Shown here piece after piece: positions 34,766-44,401 of a DNA stretch of 64,000 nucleotides. The first letter of the stretch is position 1; the number at the start of each line of letters is the position of its first letter. A program made the position numbers and the translations under genes. Where the stretch lies: positions 62,001 through 126,000 of the forward strand of contig WTXG01000052.1 of the NCBI GenBank assembly GCA_022496185.1. The letters are read 5' to 3'. Source of the DNA: Multifurca ochricompacta (Eukaryota; Basidiomycota; Agaricomycetes; Russulales; Russulaceae). Under the pieces are notes generated by a model. It worked only from the letters and a program-made list of their open reading frames with translations, made no database searches and was not told the DNA's origin.

Positions 34766-36756
34766 TTAAGACAATCCTATTAGTCCTAATCCAGAGACGA
34801 AGTCCATAAGTTTTGCTTGTGCGTGTGGCTTTGTAAATCCATCAGCGAGCATATCTGCAGTGGGTGTTCTGATGAGTTCAATAAAGCCTTGCTCAACATA
34901 TTCATGGATGGCGTGAAATTTGATTGGGATGTGTTTTGAGCATCTGCCAGTCACAGGATTGAGTGCTAAGTCCACCACACCCTTGTTATTGCTGTGTAGG
35001 GGAATCAGGTTGGAGACTTCATAGCCTAGTTCAGAAAAGATGCTCTGGTACCACACGGCTTGATTTGCCACCTCGGTGAGTGCCATGTACTCAGCATGAG
35101 TGGTACTTTGGGCCATGGTCTTTTGCTTACGCGAAGTCCATGAGATTGCTGAGTCAGCAAGGAGGAAGACATAGCCCAAGGTTGAATGAAAGTCATTGGC
35201 ATTGTCTCCAAGGCTGGAGTCTGAATAACCAATGAGACCGGTCCTGTGTGCTCCATCGTAGCATAGCTGTAGGTCAGCTGTACTGTTTAGATAAGCCAGT
35301 ACGTACTTGGCAAGTCGTAGATGTTGTGGGGAAGGGTTTGCTGCATACTGTGCAAGGTGTGCTACAGCGAAGGAAATGTCTGGGTGGGTCCCAATTTGCA
35401 CATACAGTAGGCTCCCAATAATTTGTTGAAAGTGTGTTATTTCTGCTTGAGTTGCCTGACTGGTGTACTTTACCAAATGGACCTCAGCCCCAGCAGGAAG
35501 AGGCATGTGGGTGGGGTTAGTGTCCACCATGCCAAAGTGTCCTACAATCTCTGAGATGTACCAGGATTGGTCGATCTCCAAGCGCCTGGCCGATCTGTCA
35601 TGGGTGATCTGAACTCTGAGATAAGAGTTGATCTCGCCTAGATCAGTCATTTTGTAGCACCGAGATAAGATACCTTTGATCCGGTTAACTTCATTGAGAG
35701 AGTCGCCTAAGATGGTGATGTCATTGACATAGAGGATAATAATGATTAGTCCCTCCCCTTCTTGGCAACGACACATGTAAACTCCTGCATTGGAATGTGT
35801 GCGCGTGAAGCTGAGCTCCAAAGGACTCCATGGAATTGTAAGTTCCATGTGCATGAGGCTTGTTTGAGACTGTAAATTGCCTTTTTGAGTAGGCATACCT
35901 TGTTCTCCTGACCTGATTTGATGAAACCCAGTGGTTGCTCCATGTAAATTACCTCATCCAGTAGCCCATTGAGGAATGCCGACTTGACATCCATCTGATG
36001 GATCTCCCAATTCTCTAGTGCAGCCAATGCTAGCAAGAGTTGCAAGGACTTGAACTGAGCTACTGGAGAGAATGTCTCATTGTAATCAATTCCCTGAATC
36101 TGAGTAAAACCCTTCACTACCAAGCGTGCACGAAAGCGACCATTGGCTTTGCGCTTGAATACCCACTTAGACTTGATGGCCTTACAGTCCACCAGTAAGT
36201 CCACTAGGGTCCACATCCCATTCTTGGCTAGTGCATCCATCTCATATTGGCACACTTCTTGCCAGTCACCTGCAAACTCTGATTTCATTGCTTCCCAATA
36301 CATTAGTGGGTCGCAATAAGTGGCTGCTGCTAGCAAAGCCTGTTCACCCAGGCACCCTTGATCATCCAACTTGGCATTGTCTTTGCCGAAGTACTGTGGA
36401 TTTCTGTGAGGGTTCTCTTGCAGTCTCCAAGGGGGCACGACCTGTGAAGCAGGGTCACCAGTCTGCTGAACCTGGAAAGTCTGGTTTTGTGGTGCACAGG
36501 GTGGAGGTTCTTGCAGTGCAGTGCAAGAAGGCAGAGTGACAGGAATGGAAACTTGTGCACGTTGTGTAGCATCAGGGGAAGGTGTCCTTGGTGGATGGAC
36601 CTCCCCTAGTCCCTGTGTAGAGACTGTCATAGGAAATGAAACTGCCAGGGGCCCCTCAAGGGCTGTGGGGTTCTCAGAACTAGTGGACGGCTCACCACTA
36701 TCCTGAAATGGAAAGGAATGCTCATCAAAAGTCATGTTGCAAGACATGATGACTGC
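34766..36756 (-). pseudogene. Copia reverse transcriptase-RNase H region
   Basis: The upstream part (to about 35890) reads WTLVDLLVDCKAIKSKWVFK, GFTQIQGIDYNETFSPVAQF and QMDVKSAFLNGLLDEVIYME, which are copia RT motifs. A frameshift near 35890 shifts to the frame containing IIIILYVNDITILGDSLNEV and then the RNase H/C-terminal part (IGYSDSSLG, AEYMALTEVANQAVWY, ADGFTKP). The catalytic YVDD box reads YVND, so the second Asp needed for metal binding is lost. The product would be inactive even without the frameshift. Confidence 0.88.
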
Positions 36757-38134
36757 TCAGGTACTCTTATTCCATAACTGGTAACCCTTTGAACCCAGTT
36801 CATACCTGACAAATGTAGCCTCGATTGATCTCAGATCGAGCTTCCTGTGTTTGTCCTCAGGCACATGTACATATGCCTTGCATCTGAAGACCTGGAAGTA
36901 CAAAACGTCTGGAGTGTGACCAGCACTCCAGAGCTCATGCAGTGTGCGCCAACCTATCATGTGGGTGGGAGTCCTGTTGTAAGTATGCATGGCAGTATCC
37001 ACTGCCAACTCCCAGAAGCCAAGGGACAATCCGGCACCATGTAACATTGAGTGCGCCTTTGTTACAACCCTTGCCTAGCAACCCGCTTTTCTTTCACCTC
37101 CCCAATGACGACCCTGCCCTTCCCCCTATGCTACATTTCTTGATTATGTCTCCTTCCTGGGACCCATCACATGCCTTACTCCCTTCCCCGTGACCACCTT
37201 TGTCTTTGTTTATACCACTTTGCTTATGATTGCTCTCTTATCTTCTTATCATTATGACTGGACACTTACTTAATTCCCTATCAGAAGCTTGGCTCTACGC
37301 CATCCGCTTTCGTATATTTGGGCCCACATGACTCCTGTTATCTTATCTTTAGGCGCTCATTCGATTACATATATAAGTCCACTGTAACTACCTTGTAGAC
37401 CTCAGACTTGACTTATTGAATACATCGGTGCTTGTCTTCAGGACATTCCCTTTGATCCTTGACTCATTTGTCTCAGTGTTTCTGACACTTCTCCGCTCAA
37501 CATTGTCTTTGGGAACAGCCCCTTTGACTTTGACTCATCCTGTTTCACTCCAAGAGACCTTATTGGTTTCTTATCTGATTACAAATGATATGCTGTTGCA
37601 CAAGTCGTGCAGAACATCCCGCACCGGACATAACAGCCTTGTCAAGGATCATCCTGTTCCATTGCTCAGCTATCCTGTTTTGTTGTGGTGAACCCGGCAT
37701 CATTAACTTGTGCTCAATTCCCTTCTTGTCCAATACTGATCAAAGAGCACCTGACAAATACTCCCCTCCCCAGTCAGAGTGTAGCGCGCATAGTTTGTCT
37801 GAAGTCTGGGTCTCTGCCCAGGCCAGGAACTTCTTGAAAGCAGCTGCACACTGATCCTTACTCTTTAGGAAGTACACCACTCCATGCCTGGAGTAGTCAT
37901 CAATAAATGTTGCAATGTAAAGTGCGCCTTGAATGGATTGGACTTGCATTGGCCCAGCCAGATTGCTGTGTATGATTTGAAGTAGCCAGTCTGATCGCTT
38001 GTGAGAAGACTTGAAGGGAAGTTGCGACTGTTTCCTGAGTTCGCACCCAGAACATGGCAACTGATCATGACTGATCAGAGCATTGAGAGTTATACCTTTT
38101 ACAGATTCATGGTATCGCTTCAGGGCATCATATG
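36757..38134 (-). pseudogene. Copia integrase region, split by a solo LTR
   Basis: Upstream part 38134-37641: MSYDALKRYHESVKGITLNA, then CSGCELRKQSQLPFKSSHKR, HSNLAGPMQVQSIQGALYIA and FIDDYSRHGVVYFLKSKDQC. Downstream part 37054-36757: ELAVDTAMHTYNRTPTHMIG and FGCKAY-like VFRCKAYVHVPEDKHRKLD. The first catalytic Asp (usually HTDLxGP) reads Asn here (HSNLAGP). The two parts are separated by the solo LTR at 37060-37635. Confidence 0.85.
37060..37635 (+). mobile_element. Solo LTR, family A, 576 bp, in the copia integrase
   Basis: Begins TGTTACAACCC and ends GGACATAACA. The 5-bp duplication GCCTT flanks it (37055-37059 and 37636-37640). It is the same family as the LTRs at 40451-41038 and 61405-63357, but in the opposite orientation. 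Confidence 0.9.
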
Positions 38135-38139
38135 ACATG

Positions 38140-38731
38140 TGTTGCACACAGGTCCTTTGGTGTGCGTCGGTTCAGGTTCGGGTCAAGGTCAATCAAGTCA
38201 GTCAAGAGATGTAAGTGTCAAGTCAGGTCAAGATGTCACAATGCGCGGCTGGTATGGATCAAGGCAATGAGTCTGGACATTGCATGTGAAGTCAGGGTTT
38301 TCAGATAGCAAGGCAAGAGCCTTTGCTGGAGCTACTGGTGAGCCAAACCCTCTCAAGTCACATCTTGGAAGAGGGCTGAAGGGACTTCCTAAGGACCTTT
38401 GATTGGTACAAGGAGAACAGACTTGGTCTGTCCTTGGATTTATTGTAGTCCTTAAATACAATGTAGCTACTATGAAGTCATAGTCTAGAGTCTTGTACAA
38501 ATGATATCATAGTAGGTCACAATGGTCATGATATCATCTATGAGGTCATACTAAGGTCACAAGGTCTATGACATCAACTATGAGATCATCAATCAGATGA
38601 CATGGGAGTTGAATCCCTTGTCCAGACTATGGCCATCAGATAAGTGGATCTGATAAGGTGTACAGTGAAAGAAAGGGGCATAGAAGACAAAAAAGAGAGA
38701 AAACATGAAATACTAGTAAGAAAGTGTCACA
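38140..38731. mobile_element. Solo LTR, family F, 592 bp, between copia protease and integrase
   Basis: Begins TGTTGCACACAGG and ends AGTGTCACA. ACATG is duplicated at 38135-38139 and 38732-38736. It interrupts the copia pre-integrase motif (HHCMGHM|SYDAL). No internal region of this family is seen in the window. Confidence 0.85.
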
Positions 38732-38736
38732 ACATG

Positions 38737-40001
38737 TGCCCCATGCAATGATGCCAGATGTTGATAGGAAGTGAAGTGCGTGCATGTGCATTGAGGCCTG
38801 CCATGGAGGTGTCCAACCAGTAAAGGTTTGCCTCCAAGTAGCCTCTTGCTACTGTCTGGTCTTGGACTGAGATCTGAAAATTATTATCTTGGAACGAGAT
38901 CCGAGCCCCCTTTTGGGCAAGAGCACGCATTGAGATGAAGCACATCTTCACATCTGGAATGTGTAGAATGTTATTCAGTGTGATTTTGGACTCTTTGTTC
39001 CCTACAGTGGTAGTGAATACCACGGTCCCAACCCCGATCTGCTTCACATTAGAGTTGTCACCTAAGCACACTATTCCATGTGTGAGCTTGTATGTCATGA
39101 AGTCTGATTGATGTGGGGTAATGTGATGAGTCGCACCAGAATCCATCATCCATCTGGATCTCTCAGCTGAGTACAGGGCAACACGGAGCTTGTCATTGTT
39201 GTTGGCTACCTCTACAATCGATGCCAAAGTGGTAGCTAAGTGAGCATTCACTGCCTTATTGGCTGATGCTGCCTCCATTGCCTTCTTGTCCTCTGCATCC
39301 TTCTTCTTCTTCTGACACTCCGTAGCCTTGTGCCCACTTTTCTGACAATAAAAGCATTTAATATTTGGTTTATTTGATTTGTTTTTGATGGGCGCAGCTT
39401 TGTTGAGTGATGTGGAAGCTCCAGATCGCTGACCTTCCTCATTGAGAATGTGATCTTGTATGACCTGAGGTAAGAGGCCCGACAGTGCACTGGAAGTGAG
39501 TATCATGGACGTGACGGCTGAGTAAGACTCGGGTAGAGCCTTGATGAGGATAAATGAAAACTGGAGATTGGAGATCTCCATCTCATTATTCTTGAGACTG
39601 ATGCGAGCTTCATTCAGCTTTTGTAATTGTGGGAGCATTGGCGAGGAGTCATCAAGGGCAGTGCCTGTGAGGGAAGCCCAAGTGTTGAACGTTGACATAG
39701 ATCCAACTCCTCCGTAGACATGGTGCAGCTCATCCCACTTAGCCTTACAAGTAGCAAACTTAGTGTCGTCTGCTACAGCTGTCCAGACATCCTTCTGAGT
39801 GTAAACTTCAAGAACGCCTATGAGAATGCCTTCCTTTTTGTCCCAGTCTGCTGGGAGAGTAGGAGGCAGGGGACTGACTAAGTGGTTCTGGATGCCATTC
39901 ATCCAGAAGATTGCCATCATGCATGCTGACCAAGTAGGCCAGCTTGCTCCATTGAGGATCTCGATCATGGCTGAAGGTGGGAATGAAAATGTAGGGGCCA
40001 T
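38737..40001 (-). pseudogene. Copia gag-protease region
   Basis: The ORF starts MAPTFSFPPSAMIEILNGAS. It has a gag core (YTQKDVWTAV..ELHHVYGGVG..SYSAVTSMIL), a zinc knuckle CFYCQKSGHKATEC (CX2CX4HX4C), an aspartic protease motif MDSGATHH, and the pre-integrase motif WHHCMGHM, where the solo LTR interrupts. No internal stop occurs in this 420-codon part, so it is the best-preserved piece of the element. Confidence 0.88.
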
Positions 40002-40357
40002 GCTGCTAAGTGACAGTTTTCAATCTGGGTGGAGTGTTAGACCCAGATTATCAAGATCGGACCAACCCTGATGCATCCAACTGTATGCTCTGAACTCAGA
40101 AGTCCAGTCCCTTGTAAGGGATTACTCACACGTGCTTCAGTGTCACCATGCTACCTCACATGGCTCACATGAAGCCCAGGTGAGGGGCCCAGTCTACACT
40201 GATCCACCAGTTCCAGGAGCTGGGGAATGGGGTTCTACAAGTGAACAGAGGCTTGCCTTTTTGGGAGATACCAAAAAAAAAAAAAAAACATGTGGTCTGA
40301 AAAGGAAGCTTGTGTAATAAAGTGTCGATCTTCTTCTGGATTATTTAGTTATGGCCA

Positions 40358-40369
40358 GGGCCCATAACC
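40358..40369 (-). promoter_or_regulatory. Copia primer-binding site of the half-tRNA type (initiator Met)
   Basis: Directly inside the 5' LTR the minus strand reads GGTTATGGGCCC, complementary to the anticodon stem-loop segment GGGCCCATAACC of eukaryotic initiator tRNA-Met. Copia-type elements are known to prime from a cleaved half of that tRNA. Confidence 0.65.
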
Positions 40370-40450
40370 TGATGAAACACAGCTGAGGTTAGATAAGTGC
40401 TACCTAAATGGGTAGCAAGATAATTCAGTTTGTGAATGGTCAAAACTGTA
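40370..40450 (-). repeat. Copia 5' LTR remnant
   Basis: 81 bp matching 32719-32800 nearly base for base, cut off by the family-A chromovirus inserted at 40451. Confidence 0.8.
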
Positions 40451-41038
40451 TGTTATGCCCAGTGCAGGACATTCCACACAACTTGTGTGACAGCGCGGTT
40501 CGTAGGTTCAGGTAGGGAACCAACAAGGCTCCCTGGAGTTCAAGTGGGATGAGTCAAAGTTGAAGGGGCTGTTCCCTAAGACAATGTTGAGCAGAAAGTG
40601 CCAGAAGCACTTGAGACAAACAAGTTAGAGAGCAAAGGGGGATGTCCAGAAGACAGGCACCGATGTATTCAATAAGTCAGGTCTGAGGTCTACAATGTAG
40701 CTACAGCAGGCTTATATACATAACAAGGTGAGTGTCTATAAGATAAGGATAACGGAGTCAAGTGGGCCCAAATATACAAAAGCAGATGGCATAAAGCCTG
40801 GCTTCTGATAGGGTATTAAGTAAGTGTCCGGTCATAGAGATAAGACAGATAAGAGATAAGGGAACAAACATAGACAATGATCGAGTCAACAAAGGTAAAG
40901 CGAATCACGGGGATGGAAGTAAGGCATGTGATGGGTCCCAGGATGGAGATGTGATCAAGAAATGCAAGGTAGGTGGGTGAGAGGGGTCGTCATTAGGAAG
41001 AGTGAAGAAAATGGGGTTACTCAGCAAAGATTGTAACA
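40451..41038 (-). repeat. Family-A 3' LTR, 588 bp
   Basis: Starts TGTTATGCCC and ends TTGTAACA. It is bounded inside by CCCCCTCTTCT (polypurine tract of the minus-strand element) and outside by the copia LTR. Confidence 0.88.
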
Positions 41039-41069
41039 TCACCCCCTCTTCTGGTTCTAGCAGACCCAG

Positions 41070-42311
41070 CTAGAAACAACTTGTACCATCATCATCCTGT
41101 ACCAGGTCCAGATAATCATCGGCTACATTACAATCATCCAGCGTGTAATTCTCCTTGTCAGAATCTTGGGGACAACAGTGGGCATGGAGGAACCCATAGG
41201 GGCCGTGCTGACCACAGGAGTGACACAAGTCATGGACCGGACAGTCCAACTCTTGGTGCCCCACATTGTGGTGGAGACATTTGCTGCACCACCCAGATGG
41301 ATTGATGATTGACAGGGCAATGCCTACACAGCGGAAAATACAGAACTGGCTCCAATGGAGATTACTGCGGCAATGGCGGCACCACTTGTGGTTGAGGGGA
41401 CAGTTCCAGCTAATGTGGTACTTACTGTTGCACCTCCAGCATGTCTCTCTGTGGGGATTCTCATGCAGGTGCGGCATCTCAAACCAGTTGGGCAATAGTT
41501 TTGGGGCGGCTCCTAATGATCATGGGGGGAGGGGTCATGCATATGTGTCAGCATACCTCTCAGCAATAGTCTGGTACGTGTCTCCTTTCTCCAGCCTCTT
41601 CCAGATCTCCACCAGTTCCTGCTCGAGCTGGAACATCCCATTGGTCAGTCTCACCATCATCTTAGCGTGCTCTTTGTACTGGTTGTTCAACGTTGTGCAC
41701 AATGTTAGCGCCTTCTGCAGTCTCATTACTTCTGCTTTGAGACATGGAAGTCACATGTCATTCAGTACTTCGTCGATGGCAAAGGCTCAGGAGTCTTCAG
41801 CGGCCAGATGCCCAAGCTGCTCATCGGTCATCGTATGGTGAAGATGACCTGTGTACCTTTCCTCCAAATATACCAGTGCCCCATAAACAGGGCCATCCTT
41901 CTTCATACATCCAGCTATGTCCATTCCCCCGTTGGTGTAGAATATGTACTTGGTGATGGCGGTCATCCTGTCAGCCATGGTGATCTTGAGGGGGAAATAC
42001 ATTGAGGAGTTTGGGTTATTGGCAAAGAACGGGAACTCTGGCACTTCGTCATCTTCCAAATCCATACCTAACAGGTCATTTGGGTGGGGTTCTTCACTGT
42101 GTTCAAAGTTGTCATTGGGATTGGGCGACTGGTTCTTGGTCTGTGCTTCTGCAGCTTCATAGTTGATGGGGGAGGAGGGACGTGTAGAGGGATGAGCAGA
42201 GGGGAAGTTCTCGACAACTGTGGTAGAGGCAGTGAAGGCATTGACGGCGGCGTTGGCAGTGATGAAAGACATAATGGATTGTGTGGTAGTAGGATGTTGC
42301 TGGGGGAGCAT
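41070..42311 (-). pseudogene. Post-integrase ORF of family A with zinc knuckles
   Basis: One reading frame of about 413 codons, broken by a few stops (near 41787, 41740 and 41520), lies between the integrase and the 3' LTR. In order it shows a Ser/Pro-rich N-part, an acidic stretch (LLGMDLEDDEVPEFPFFANN), an ordered part (TKYIFYTNGGMDIAGCMKKD), a coiled-coil (HAKMMVRLTNGMFQLEQELV) and a Cys/His cluster. The cluster has two classical CX2CX4HX4C knuckles (CWRCNSKYHISWNC, CRHCRSNLHWSQFC), one CX2CX6HX4C (CSKCLHHNVGHQELDC) and a further Cys pair. It ends DGTSCF-stop next to the polypurine tract. A nucleic-acid-binding or capsid-assembly role is an inference. Confidence 0.7.
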
Positions 42312-42377
42312 GTACTGGGGAACTTGAGTGGGGTCTGGGGGTTGCTTCTTTTAACTGTCTTTGGGTGCTTCTGGGTG

Positions 42378-43376
42378 TCAGACATGGAACTCCGAGATAA
42401 GGACCGGGGCAAAGATATTCCTGGCTGGCTCCCATGAGTTGTCAGAGTCTGGGAACCCTTTCCATTTGATAAGGTAGTGCAGCTTGCACCCTCGGCCTTT
42501 GTATTGAGAGTCTAGAATTTGCTCCACTTCCCATTCTGCTTCTCCATTGATCAGTTCTGGGGGGGGTCTTGGGAAGTTCTCCCCATGCAGGGGCATCTCT
42601 TTGTAAGGCATCAGGAGTTGGGCATGGAAGACCGGATGGATCCTCCATGTGGATGGAAGCTCAAGTTCATATGACATGTCTGACAGCTTCCTTGTTATCT
42701 TGAAGGGTCCATGTTGTCAGGGTGCCAACTTGGCTGTTGGGTGTGATGTACGAATGTTCTTCCCTTCTAGCCATACAAGGTCACTAGTCTGATAAGGTGT
42801 GAACTTTGAGGGCTTCTCTGACAGGGTCCTTTGTGCCTTCAGCAAGTTCTCATTGGCTGATTGCCTGATCTTGTCCCATTGGCCGATACACTGCACAGCT
42901 GATGGGACATTCATAGGTTTATTGGTCCAGGTGGTTCGTGGTGTCCACCCCATGATAAGGGAGAACAGGGAGGTTTTTGTAGTACCATTGGGCCATGAGT
43001 TATGCGCAAATTCCACAGTTGCTAGCCAGTCGACCCAGTCATCTTGTCATCTGTTACACCAGAAGCAAAGATATTGTTCTAGCCACTGGTTCATCCTCTC
43101 TGATTGCCCATCTGTCTGTGGGTGATAGGCGGTCGAGATATTCTGTGTTACGTCCAGAACCTTACAAAGTGCCCTCGTGAATGTAGAGGTGAATCGCGGG
43201 TCTCGGTCAGAAATGACCTTTTTGGGGAGGCCATAATGCCTGTAGATGTGATCCAGGTAAAGTTTGGCTACTCCTTCTGCTGTGATGGATTTGTTGCATG
43301 GTATGAACAATGCCACTTTAGAACAATTGTGGTCTGTGATGGTCAAGATGGAATCAAAGCCTCTGGAGACAGGGAG
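42378..43376 (-). pseudogene. Family-A chromodomain integrase, 5'-truncated
   Basis: Contains SKVALFIPCNKSITAEGVAK, ISDRDPRFTS (second catalytic Asp), YHPQTDGQSERMNQWLEQYL (catalytic Glu), the GPF-like segment and the chromodomain EWEVEQILDSQYKGRGCKLH YLIKWKGF. Two frame breaks (near 42700 and 43030) split it. It is truncated at 43376 by the LTR of the family-D element. Confidence 0.87.
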
Positions 43377-44003
43377 TGTGACGATTTTCTCTTTCTCTTT
43401 GCATTATTCTTTCCTTTCTTATTCTATACTGTAACCACTTAGCTGATTATCAGTCAAGCACTGATGCTAACTGATAACAGAGGGTTCAACCCCTCTTACA
43501 TGAGGTCTAGCCCCACCTTATCTTTCATATGATGCAAGTGTACTTATCTATGATATCACTGTGACACAGTTATGACTTCATTCAGTACATACTTGTATTT
43601 ACCACTGGCTAGACCCCTTCCTAAACAGCATTACAACCATGTATTTAAGCCTACTAAACTCTAGGGAACAGACCTTAAGTCTGTTCTCCTGTGTTCAATC
43701 CAGGTGTTCAGAGCTCACTGTGAAATCCCCTTGAACTCTTTAAGTTGCGACTTGAAGAGCCTTCAAACCCCAGAAACTTGTAGCAGGACCGTTGCATTGC
43801 TGCTCGACTTCGTGTCTCATGTGTGCCCCTCTTGAGTCAGTGGGCTAGCTTATCTTGATCACCCTCTTGATCTTGATAGCTTGACTGGTCTTGACTGTTG
43901 TCTTGACCTTGATTTCTCCTGATCAGTCTTGATAGGAGAACTTGCTTAGGATCACCTTGGATCCCAAACGATGACTTGACACAGTGCGCACCTAGCTGTG
44001 ACA
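43377..44003 (+). repeat. 5' LTR of the older family-D chromovirus, 627 bp
   Basis: Begins TGTGACGATTTTCTC and ends CTAGCTGTGACA. It contains a TATTTAA box at about 43642-43648 and, about 30 bp further, AAGTCTGTTCT (43677-43687), which would be the 5' end of the RNA. It is a diverged relative of the 520-bp D LTRs at 46970, 56581 and 59379. Confidence 0.85.
43642..43687 (+). promoter_or_regulatory. Core promoter and predicted RNA start of the older D element
   Basis: TATTTAA at 43642-43648, with the likely start at about 43677. The start is placed where the transcript's first 11 bases are complementary to the primer-binding site. The spacing of about 30 bp is normal for a TATA promoter. Confidence 0.55.
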
Positions 44004-44005
44004 TT

Positions 44006-44016
44006 AGAACAGACTT
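44006..44016 (+). promoter_or_regulatory. Self-primer binding site AGAACAGACTT
   Basis: Lies 2 bp inside the LTR end. It is the exact reverse complement of AAGTCTGTTCT at 43677-43687 in the same LTR. Tf1/sushi-type elements are known to prime reverse transcription with the first ~11 bases of their own RNA. Confidence 0.75.
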
Positions 44017-44401
44017 CTACAATTGAAAAAGAAGTAAGACTTACCGAATACACAAGGTGACGATGACACATCCCTTGTCCTGACACCCAGATGACCACGA
44101 CCTCAATCGCCAACCCTAGAATTGAAAGAACGAAACATGTACCATCACTGCAAGGTGACGACACCGTGTCCCTTGCCCAGAATACCAGTTCACGACATCT
44201 TATACAGCCCGCGACCCCAGAACCCCGCCATCTGAGGATACGTCTCTTGAAGACCAGTCCCCGTGATGATACCTAGTAACCAAGTCAGAACCACAGACAT
44301 ACAACAACTTACCACTCAACTTCCACAACTGCTTTGCTTTGCTTGCTGCAGCCAACGACCTTCTGATTGACATTGAAACCTGAACACCCACACCGCGTAC
44401 A

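Larger units (their letters stand above)
32719..40450 (-). mobile_element. Ty1/copia-type retrotransposon, degenerate, carrying nested insertions
   Basis: The order on the minus strand is 5' LTR remnant (40370-40450), PBS, gag-protease, integrase, reverse transcriptase, RNase H, polypurine tract (about 34755-34763) and 3' LTR (34754 down to 32719). The integrase-before-RT order identifies the copia group. It is broken by solo LTRs at 37060-37635 and 38140-38731, by the fold-back element at 32880-34501 in the 3' LTR, and by the family-A chromovirus at its 5' LTR. Several frameshifts and altered catalytic residues show it is dead. Confidence 0.88.
40451..43376 (-). mobile_element. Family-A chromovirus (gypsy type), 3' part
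   Basis: 3' LTR 40451-41038 (TGTTATGCCC..GATTGTAACA in plus reading), polypurine tract on the minus strand at about 41039-41053, then on the minus strand a post-integrase ORF and a chromodomain integrase. The 5' portion (gag, protease, RT) is absent because the family-D element at 43377 interrupts the integrase. No target duplication can be checked. Confidence 0.85.
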
